Positions 1 through 3,999 of a DNA stretch of 5,747 nucleotides are shown one piece after another. The first letter of the stretch is position 1; every line of letters begins with the position of its first letter. The notes under the pieces are model-generated. The model did no database searches. It was given only the letters and a program-made list of their open reading frames with translations, and was not told the DNA's origin. Made by a program: the position numbers and the translations under genes. Source of the stretch: Clostridiales bacterium UBA4959 (GTDB taxonomy: Bacteria > Bacillota > Clostridia > Oscillospirales > CAG-272); assembly GCA_002397345.1 (NCBI GenBank), contig DHAH01000037.1, positions 6,039 to 11,785 of the forward strand. The letters are read 5' to 3'.

Positions 1-352
1 TGGCGTTGCTGTAGGAGTATTCGGAAGGTGTGAAAACGAGTTTAATTTTAAGTTTTTCTTCGATTTTGGCGTTGCGGTTATAAACGGCATCGTTGACAAT
101 CTCGGCGTTCATAACGCCGGAGCCCGCGATCATGGCGTTGGCGTTGGTTGCGTCGCTCGAGTCCGAGGAGCTTTGCACGCGGAATTCGCGTCCGCCAAAG
201 TCTATGTTGTCAAACCTGGTGTCGGCGGTATCCGCGTCGGATACTGTTTCATCGGTGGTACCGCCGGATGCGTTTGTACCCGAACTTTTACCGCAGCCTG
301 CCGCTGTGATAAAAATCAGTACTGTGAGCAATAAAGAAATGAAACGTTTCAT
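1..352 (-). CDS. Extracellular solute-binding lipoprotein, N-terminal part (cut by window edge)
   Basis: Translation from ATG at 352 gives 117 residues before the window ends. Residues 1-20 form a lipoprotein signal peptide: basic MKRF, a hydrophobic core, then lipobox AAGC with the lipidated Cys at position 20. A Ser/Thr/Asp-rich linker (about 21-45) follows, as is usual for lipoproteins tethered outside the membrane. The mature part begins with a DFGGREFRV-type segment and continues with VNDAVYNRNAKIEEKL. This is the pattern I associate with Clostridia ABC-transporter substrate-binding proteins, often for sugars. The role would be ligand capture at the outer membrane face and delivery to an ABC permease. 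The ligand-binding core is outside the window, so the substrate cannot be assigned. The start is supported by a strong GGGAGG site 7 nt upstream and a near-consensus promoter. It is divergent from sigG. Confidence 0.75.
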   Translation of the reverse strand, partial: MKRFISLLLTVLIFITAAGCGKSSGTNASGGTTDETVSDADTADTRFDNIDFGGREFRVQSSSDSSDATNANAMIAGSGVMNAEIVNDAVYNRNAKIEEKLKIKLVFTPSEYSYSNA

Positions 353-359
353 ACGATAT

Positions 360-367
360 CCTCCCTT
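360..367 (-). promoter_or_regulatory. RBS of the solute-binding lipoprotein gene
   Basis: On the minus strand this reads AAGGGAGG and lies 7 nt before the ATG at 352. It is a near-perfect Shine-Dalgarno match and fixes the start of the lipoprotein. Confidence 0.85.
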
Positions 368-401
368 AATTGTGACCCGTATTATCGGTTATAATATTAC
401 T

Positions 402-430
402 ATAATACCAGCATATTACAGCAGTGTCAA
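402..430 (-). promoter_or_regulatory. Sigma-A promoter of the solute-binding lipoprotein gene
   Basis: The minus strand shows a perfect -35 TTGACA (425-430), a 17-nt spacer and -10 TATTAT (402-407, one mismatch to consensus). Transcription should begin near 395, giving a short leader of roughly 40 nt before the ATG at 352. I see no clear operator dyad next to it. The strength of the elements suggests high basal expression. Confidence 0.8.
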
Positions 431-576
431 TAGATAAATATAAAATTGCACACCATTATTATAACTATAAAGGTAGTCTTAATCTATTTTGAATAAAAAA
501 CGCAGTTGAAAGCCTGTTTTTATACAGACGCGGCTTTAATCGGCTGACATCTGAAGCGCGTGCCGTTTATTCCCAT

Positions 577-607
577 GCATAAAGCATGTAATATCGCGGC
601 AATACTC
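577..607 (+). promoter_or_regulatory. Candidate SigF/SigG-type promoter of sigG
   Basis: GCATA (577-581), a 16-nt spacer and GGCAATACTC (598-607) fit the forespore SigF pattern as I recall it: GYWTA, 15-16 nt, then GGNNANAMTR. Every specified position matches except the last base. In Bacillus subtilis sigG is transcribed first by SigF and then by SigG itself, so such an element is expected here. The start would be near 614, about 33 nt before the ATG. The -35 lies inside a perfect small dyad, CATGC (574-578) and GCATG (584-588). This is a pattern match by eye, not a measured promoter. Confidence 0.55.
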
Positions 608-633
608 TTAGCACGATGATTTTTCTTTCGTGT

Positions 634-638
634 AGGAG
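634..638 (+). promoter_or_regulatory. RBS that sets the sigG start at ATG 647
   Basis: AGGAG ends at 638. It lies 8 nt before the ATG at 647, the ideal distance. It overlaps the alternative in-frame GTG at 638 and therefore cannot serve it, so the upstream GTG start is ruled out. Confidence 0.8.
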
Positions 639-646
639 TGAGCCGG

Positions 647-1441
647 ATGTTTTACGGTAAAGTTGAAATCTGCGGGGTTGACACCTCGAAGCTTAAGACG
701 CTGACCGAAAATGAGAAAAAAACGCTGCTTGCCGCCGCATCAAAAGGCGACGGTGAAGCGCGTCAAAAACTCATTGGCGGGAATCTGCGCCTGGTGCTGA
801 GTATCATCCAGCGGTTTGCGAACCGGGGAGAGAACCTCGACGACCTGTTTCAGGTCGGATGCATCGGGCTGATTAAGGCGGTTGACAATTTTAATACCGA
901 ACTTGACGTGCGATTCTCGACGTACGCCGTACCCATGATAATCGGCGAATTGAAACGATATCTGCGTGACAATAACGCGATACGGGTCAGCCGCTCGACG
1001 CGCGATTTGGCGTATCGGGCGCTGTCGATAAGGGAACGGTTATCAAAGTCGATGGCACGCGAGCCGACGGTGGACGACATCGCCGCGGAGCTGCAAAAGG
1101 AAGGCGACACACACAAGCGCGAAGAAATCATCGACGCGCTCGAAGCAATAATCGACCCGGTCAGTCTGTACGATCCAGTTTACGGTTCTGATGGCAGCGG
1201 AGATTCCGTCTGCGTAATGGATACCGTAAGCGATAACGGAGGTACAGAGGAAGTGTGGCTCGACGATATTTCGCTGCGCGAAGCGATGCGCGCGTTGTCC
1301 GACCGCGAAAAGGCGATACTCGGACTGCGGTTTTTCGGAGGCAAGACTCAAATGGAAATTGCCAGTGAGATCGGTATCTCTCAGGCGCAGGTATCGCGTC
1401 TGGAGAAGGGCGCGCTTGAGCATATGAGAAAATGTTTATAA
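647..1441 (+). CDS. sigG: RNA polymerase sporulation sigma factor SigG (forespore-specific)
   Basis: 264 residues, close to the usual length of about 260. SigG is the late forespore sigma factor. It directs RNA polymerase to genes for spore DNA protection, germination receptors and core maturation after engulfment. The N-terminus carries the diagnostic KVEICGVDTSKL block (residues 5-16). Region 2 follows with NLRLVLSIIQRF (46-57), core-binding DDLFQVGCIGL (65-75) and FSTYAVPMIIGELKRYLRDN (90-109). DPVSL, typical of SigF/SigG, lies in region 3. Region 4 ends with the helix-turn-helix GISQAQVSRLEK (243-254). The segment before DPVSL (AELQKEGDTHKREEI) looks a few residues longer than in Bacillus. 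ATG 647 is preferred over GTG 638 because the RBS overlaps the latter and because clostridial homologues start with a few residues before KVEICGV. The gene stands alone here, not next to spoIIGA-sigE. A SigF/SigG-like promoter precedes it. Confidence 0.95.
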   Translation: MFYGKVEICGVDTSKLKTLTENEKKTLLAAASKGDGEARQKLIGGNLRLVLSIIQRFANRGENLDDLFQVGCIGLIKAVDNFNTELDVRFSTYAVPMIIGELKRYLRDNNAIRVSRSTRDLAYRALSIRERLSKSMAREPTVDDIAAELQKEGDTHKREEIIDALEAIIDPVSLYDPVYGSDGSGDSVCVMDTVSDNGGTEEVWLDDISLREAMRALSDREKAILGLRFFGGKTQMEIASEIGISQAQVSRLEKGALEHMRKCL

Positions 1442-1451
1442 CCTCGTAACT

Positions 1452-1478
1452 TGAAAATCCCGCGAGTGCGGATTTTCA
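1452..1478 (+). other. Hairpin just after the sigG stop
   Basis: TGAAAATCC (1452-1460) pairs with GGATTTTCA (1470-1478) around a 9-nt loop. An alternative fold extends the stem with CGC/GCG around GAGT and leaves one C bulged. No T-run follows (AGGCGGCG), so it is more likely a 3'-end stabilising or processing structure than a terminator. Confidence 0.45.
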
Positions 1479-1558
1479 GGCGGCGTATGGCGGAGCCGGC
1501 ACGTCGGCGAGCAGCATTTATGCAAAAAGCGCCGCGGTAGGCTTATAAACAAGGCAAT

Positions 1559-1586
1559 AAAACGGCGGGATAACACCCGCCGTTTT
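1559..1586. terminator. Intrinsic terminator of sigG, bidirectional type
   Basis: AAAACGGCGGG (1559-1569) and CCCGCCGTTTT (1576-1586) form a perfect 11-bp stem with loop ATAACA. Plus-strand RNA ends in TTTTGATT. On the minus strand the A-rich left flank gives a TTTTATT tail. It lies about 120 nt after the sigG stop and separates sigG from the next operon. Confidence 0.8.
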
Positions 1587-1694
1587 GATTGAGTACGGGG
1601 AAAAGTTCCGCTTGGCATTATGTCCCAATAATTTTAATTAAAGTTTTTGCGGAGCTTTTTTTAAAAAGCGACCGTATCCCCGTTTCTTTTTTAT
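1587..1694. other. Non-coding spacer with AT-rich palindrome, possible dispersed repeat
   Basis: No gene is visible. The segment holds a 16-nt palindrome, GCTTTTT-TT-AAAAAGC (1654-1669), directly before the promoter of the ECF operon. The motif order 'TTTTTGCGGAGC', T/A palindrome, 'GACCGTATCCCCG' resembles sequences I have seen often between genes of gut Clostridia, which suggests a dispersed repeat. Only one copy is in this window, so this cannot be tested here. Confidence 0.3.
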
Positions 1695-1723
1695 TTGACA
1701 AATTATCCGGAATATGATATAAT
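1695..1723 (+). promoter_or_regulatory. Perfect sigma-A promoter of the ECF/kinase operon
   Basis: TTGACA (1695-1700), a 17-nt spacer and TATAAT (1718-1723) match the vegetative consensus at all twelve positions. Transcription should begin near 1730, leaving an untranslated leader of about 205 nt before the ATG at 1935. So strong a promoter in front of a terminator suggests that control is exerted in the leader rather than at initiation. Confidence 0.9.
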
Positions 1724-1729
1724 ACGCCC

Positions 1730-1913
1730 AATTGTTCCGCATGAAGCGGGACGTCTGCCGTGGTAAACGGTATAACCATTCAAGGGACGATGCCGCGTAA
1801 AGTATTAGCGGTTTCATCCAAACACAACAATAAAATTAGTCAACGGCCCGCACAAGCGGGCGCGCGATACCATGAAGGCGTCGGATATATTTCCGGCGTT
1901 TATTTTTTTATTT
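1730..1913 (+). promoter_or_regulatory. Structured leader of ECF/kinase operon, candidate riboswitch or attenuator
   Basis: By eye the leader splits into three parts. The upstream folded part (1734-1818) holds hairpin 1 (GTTCCGC 1734-1740 with GCGGGAC 1746-1752, loop ATGAA), hairpin 2 (TGCCGT 1756-1761 with ACGGTA 1767-1772, one G-U) and hairpin 3 (GATGCCGC 1789-1796 with GCGG 1808-1811 and CATC 1815-1818, bulged TTT). A-rich linker 1819-1843 follows. The downstream part has a perfect 6-bp GC hairpin (GCCCGC 1846-1851, GCGGGC 1856-1861) and an intrinsic terminator. Alternative pairings exist, including CGGTAT (1768-1773) with ATGCCG (1790-1795). The layout is that of a transcription-terminating riboswitch for a vitamin-type transporter operon. 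I do not recognise TPP, FMN, cobalamin, THF, preQ1, T-box or c-di-GMP signatures, so the ligand is unassigned. Confidence 0.6.
1877..1913 (+). terminator. Intrinsic terminator in the leader, just before the ECF gene RBS
   Basis: CGTCGGA (1879-1885) pairs with TCCGGCG (1892-1898, one U-G) around loop TATATT. Weak G-U pairs extend the stem by about two base pairs. It is followed at once by the U-rich run TTTATTTTTTTATTT (1899-1913). The RBS AGGAG begins at 1914. A terminator after the promoter and before the first gene is only sensible if read-through is regulated. Confidence 0.75.
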
Positions 1914-1934
1914 AGGAGATTAAAACCCGACACT

Positions 1935-2489
1935 ATGAAAAACAGAACCAGAAAAAACATGCTCCGCCTTACATATTCGGCGGTCTGCCTTGCGCTGTGT
2001 CTTGTCCTGCCGTTTTTGACCGGGGGAATCCCGCAGATCGGGAAAGCGCTGTCGCCCATGCACATCCCCGTGCTGCTTTGCGGCTTCATCTGCGGTCCGC
2101 TTTGGGGCGCGGCGGTAGGCGTAATCGCACCGTTATTGCGCTCGGTACTGTTCCAGTCGCCGCCGATGTTCCCGGTGGCGATCTCGATGGCGTTCGAGCT
2201 TGCCGTTTACGGTGTCGCGACCGGTATAATTTATAAGCTGCTGCCTAAAAAATTCTCCTACATATACGTCACGCTGATCGCGTCGATGATAATCGGGCGC
2301 GTCGCGGGCGGCATCGCACAGTTCGCGCTGCTGGGATTTGACCCCGCTAAATTTTCGCTTCCGATGTTTTTCTCGGCATATTTTGTCGGCGCGCTGCCCG
2401 GTATAATCCTGCATATCGCGCTGATCCCGCCGATTGTATGGACGCTGCGCAGGTTTAAGCTGACCGTAAATGAAAACACTGATACCTGA
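1935..2489 (+). CDS. ECF transporter S component (vitamin-type substrate-binding membrane protein)
   Basis: 184 residues, the normal size of an S component of energy-coupling factor transporters. These proteins bind a vitamin or related micronutrient in the membrane and dock on a shared EcfA/EcfA'/EcfT module, which is not in this window. After a basic N-terminus (MKNRTRK) there are about six hydrophobic segments: roughly 12-28, 43-58, 59-73, 80-100, 109-133 and 144-171. Conserved-looking stretches are SPMHIPVLLCGFICGP (40-55), IAPLLRS (64-70) and AFELAVYG (86-93). The start is ATG 1935. AGGAG at 1914-1918 is its only RBS candidate, at a long 16-nt spacing. An in-frame ATG at 1872 would translate through the terminator and has no RBS. 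The gene overlaps the kinase gene by 20 nt, so both are probably translated together. Substrate is unknown. The kinase neighbour suggests a compound trapped by phosphorylation. Confidence 0.82.
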   Translation: MKNRTRKNMLRLTYSAVCLALCLVLPFLTGGIPQIGKALSPMHIPVLLCGFICGPLWGAAVGVIAPLLRSVLFQSPPMFPVAISMAFELAVYGVATGIIYKLLPKKFSYIYVTLIASMIIGRVAGGIAQFALLGFDPAKFSLPMFFSAYFVGALPGIILHIALIPPIVWTLRRFKLTVNENTDT

Positions 2490-3048
2490 AGCGCTTTTAA
2501 AACTTTATGACGCGATATCAGCGCTCCCAAAAAATCGGCGCGCCGCAGTCGCGTTCGACGGACGCTGCGCATCGGGCAAATCGACCGCGGCAGAGTTGTT
2601 CGCGCGCATATTTGATGCGGATGTCATACACTGCGACGACTTTTTCCTGCCGCCCGAGCTGCGCACATCGGAGCGGTACGCCGAGCCGGGCGGGAATATC
2701 CATTACGAGCGTTTCATGGATGAAGTGGTTGAAAAACTGCCGTCGGGCGAGGATTTTTCATACGGCGTTTTCGACTGCGCGGAGCGAAAGATCACGCGAA
2801 CCGCGAATGTCGGCGCAAATTCGCTCGTGATTATAGAAGGCGCGTATGCGACCCACCCGCGTTTTGGCAGGTATTATGACCTGTCGGTGTTTTTCGACGT
2901 TTCACCCGCCGTCCGACGCGAACGTATTGCGGCGCGCGACGGCGCGGACGCGCTGCGCATGTTCGAGGAGAAATGGATACCGTTTGAAGAGGCGTATATC
3001 ACCGCGACTGCGGCGGATACACGCGCGGATTTACGCGTGATGATATAA
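2470..3048 (+). CDS. P-loop kinase of the uridine kinase/phosphoribulokinase type
   Basis: 192 residues, a compact single-domain kinase. Walker A is GRCASGKST (31-39), with Lys37 contacting ATP phosphates. HCDDFFLP (54-61) carries the acidic pair seen in uridine, nicotinamide riboside and pantothenate kinases. EPGGNIHYERF (72-82) lies where that superfamily binds the acceptor, and VIIEGAY (120-126) is the Walker B-like strand. RRERIAARDG (149-158) is the likely Arg-rich lid. The family is usually annotated 'uridine kinase', but the acceptor is not established by sequence alone; a nucleoside or a vitamin precursor is possible. ATG 2470 lies inside the end of the ECF gene and has only a weak RBS, so translation is probably coupled. 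The pairing suggests import by the S component followed by cytosolic phosphorylation. Confidence 0.8.
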   Translation: MKTLIPEALLKLYDAISALPKNRRAAVAFDGRCASGKSTAAELFARIFDADVIHCDDFFLPPELRTSERYAEPGGNIHYERFMDEVVEKLPSGEDFSYGVFDCAERKITRTANVGANSLVIIEGAYATHPRFGRYYDLSVFFDVSPAVRRERIAARDGADALRMFEEKWIPFEEAYITATAADTRADLRVMI

Positions 3049-3052
3049 GCAG

Positions 3053-3092
3053 CGCCGCCTGTCCGGGCAGATGATGACCCGGGCAGGCGGCG
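3053..3092 (+). terminator. Very strong 15-bp stem after the kinase gene, probable terminator
   Basis: CGCCGCCTGTCCGGG (3053-3067) pairs fully with CCCGGGCAGGCGGCG (3078-3092), with one U-G pair and a 10-nt loop. It begins 5 nt after the stop codon. The following tail is only GATTTATG, a poor U-tract, so it may act mainly as a 3'-end stabiliser. Confidence 0.6.
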
Positions 3093-3110
3093 GATTTATG
3101 TACCGATAAC

Positions 3111-3130
3111 GGCGGGGGCAAGCTCCCGCC
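3111..3130. repeat. REP-like GC-rich inverted repeat between convergent genes
   Basis: GGCGGGGG (3111-3118) pairs with CTCCCGCC (3123-3130) around CAAG, with one G-U pair. The core 'GGGCGGGAGCTTGCCCCCGCC' type, read on the minus strand and followed by GTTATCGG, resembles short dispersed palindromes common between genes of gut Clostridia. It lies 24 nt past the purE stop and may end purE transcription from the other side, although there is no T-run. Confidence 0.5.
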
Positions 3131-3153
3131 CTACGATAATACTATTTATTCTA

Positions 3154-3645
3154 TTACAATTTCTCCTGTAACGCCATATCTTTTTCAAGCGTTTCGGCGG
3201 CGAGCTTCGCCTTGTATTCCACCAGCTTCGCGGCGAGCGTATCCTCGGCGAGCGCAAGCATCTGCACGGCGAGCAACGCGGCGTTTGCCGCTCCGTCGAT
3301 TGCCACCGTTGCGACGGGCACGCCGGAGGGCATCTGCACGGTCGAGAGCAGCGCGTCAAGCCCATCGAGCGTTGACGACTTCACCGGCACGCCGATAACC
3401 GGCAGGGTTGTGTTCGCGGCAATCGCGCCCGCCAGATGCGCGGCTTTACCGGCAGCGGCGATCATAACGCCGAACCCGTTGGCGGCAGCTTCCGACGCGT
3501 ATTTCGCGGCGACCTCGGGCGTGCGGTGGGCGGAGATAACGCGCGCTTCATATTCCACGCCGAACGACGCCAGCGCTTTAAAGGCAGGGCGCAGCGTGTC
3601 AAGGTCGCTGTCGCTGCCCATTATAATTGCAACTTTTTTTGGCAT
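3154..3645 (-). CDS. purE: 5-(carboxyamino)imidazole ribonucleotide mutase (class I PurE)
   Basis: 163 residues, the usual size for PurE. The enzyme converts N5-carboxyaminoimidazole ribonucleotide to carboxyaminoimidazole ribonucleotide in de novo purine synthesis, in the cytosol as an octamer. Signatures in order: MGSDSD (9-14) for phosphate binding, SAHRTP (38-43) with the catalytic His40, [10 protein letters not shown] (64-73), and [19 protein letters not shown], the substrate loop before [16 protein letters not shown]. Lys67 stands where E. coli has Gly. I believe AGKAAHL also occurs in clostridial homologues. GAGG lies 10 nt upstream of ATG 3645. No other pur gene is in the window, and the two genes upstream are unrelated. 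The start overlaps the stop of a small ORF (TAATG), so coupled translation is likely. Confidence 0.95.
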   Translation of the reverse strand: MPKKVAIIMGSDSDLDTLRPAFKALASFGVEYEARVISAHRTPEVAAKYASEAAANGFGVMIAAAGKAAHLAGAIAANTTLPVIGVPVKSSTLDGLDALLSTVQMPSGVPVATVAIDGAANAALLAVQMLALAEDTLAAKLVEYKAKLAAETLEKDMALQEKL

Positions 3646-3716
3646 TAATTATTATCCTCATCACACATATAATTTTCTTCTTTAAACGCATTACAGAAGT
3701 TTTCAAATTTTTTCAT
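3645..3716 (-). pseudogene. Short ORF, probable remnant of a HEPN nucleotidyltransferase-partner gene
   Basis: ATG at 3716 opens a 23-codon frame that overlaps the last 14 bases of the MNT gene in another frame. It begins MKKFENFCNAFK. From memory, HEPN-type 'nucleotidyltransferase substrate binding' proteins that follow this class of MNT gene begin with almost the same residues (KFENFCNAL...), normally continuing for about 130 residues. Here the frame turns acidic ([11 protein letters not shown] at the end) and stops at TAA 3647-3645, whose last A is the A of the purE ATG. I infer an internal deletion that removed nearly the whole HEPN domain, including its RNase-type motif. It could still be translated as a short leader peptide coupling the MNT gene to purE. 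The family match rests on about twelve residues and should be checked. Confidence 0.5.
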
Positions 3717-3999
3717 ATATAATTATTCCCTCTTTTTGAATCGTATCAAGCAATTCCATCTGATTTGGCACGTCTAAATTTACAACATCAAATTTTAGCA
3801 ACGTGGATGTTTTTTCATCAACGTTTATTGTAAATTCACCCGTTTTTCCGCCGGAAACCGCTAAATCTATATCGCTTCGCTCTTTGTAGTCGCCGCGCGC
3901 TCTGGAACCGAAAAGAATGACTTTTTTAATATTGCACTCTTTTGCGATTTTTTGTATTTCATCAATTACGATGTAATTTATACCGGTATTTTTATACAT
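3703..3999 (-). CDS. MNT-type nucleotidyltransferase domain protein (antitoxin-like)
   Basis: 98 residues, the typical size of a minimal nucleotidyltransferase. The pol-beta-type active site is complete: FGSRARGD (30-37) with the GS motif, SDIDLAV (42-48) giving metal ligands Asp43 and Asp45, and a third acidic position, Asp71, in LLKFDVVNLD. Such MNT proteins are normally paired with a HEPN protein. In characterised MntA/HepT pairs the MNT enzyme adds AMP to the HEPN RNase toxin and silences it. Here the expected partner, immediately downstream, is reduced to a small remnant. The gene starts inside the end of the ADP-ribosylglycohydrolase gene (ATGTATAA overlap, 8 nt) and has no strong RBS, so coupling is likely. 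Its DNA is strikingly AT-rich (hand count 38 G+C in 120 nt, 3721-3840) against about 60% nearby, suggesting later acquisition. Confidence 0.85.
   Translation of the reverse strand: MYKNTGINYIVIDEIQKIAKECNIKKVILFGSRARGDYKERSDIDLAVSGGKTGEFTINVDEKTSTLLKFDVVNLDVPNQMELLDTIQKEGIIIYEKI

Larger units (their letters stand above)
353..646. other. Divergent intergenic region between lipoprotein gene and sigG
   Basis: This stretch has no credible gene. Its left third holds the minus-strand promoter and RBS of the lipoprotein gene. The right end holds the candidate forespore promoter and RBS of sigG. Between them is an imperfect hairpin: AAAGCC (509-514) pairs with GGCTTT (532-537) and TGT (515-517) with ACA (524-526), leaving GACGC bulged. 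It has no T-tract on either side, so I do not call it a terminator. Confidence 0.6.

Noticed and set aside
93..437. Plus-strand open frame opposite the lipoprotein gene
   Set aside because: It covers the lipoprotein signal peptide, RBS and promoter on the other strand and has no recognisable protein features.
638..646. In-frame GTG at 638 as start of sigG
   Set aside because: The only RBS (AGGAG 634-638) overlaps it. The RBS is ideally spaced for ATG 647, which also gives the N-terminus expected for clostridial SigG.
1776..1790. c-di-GMP-I-like reading of AACCATTCAAGGGACGA in the leader
   Set aside because: Only the CCATTC/GGGACG fragment is similar. The conserved GCACAGGGCAAACC and GCAAAGCC blocks and the tetraloop receptor side are absent.
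1781..1797. T-box-like reading of the leader (AAGGGACGATGCCGCG resembles AAGGGTGGTACCGCG)
   Set aside because: The invariant TGGNACCGCG core is not met, the leader before it is too short for a T-box Stem I, and the downstream genes are not amino-acid related.
1872..1934. In-frame ATG at 1872 extending the ECF S component by 21 residues
   Set aside because: No RBS precedes it, it would encode the terminator stem and U-tract, and the added residues are not like an S component start.
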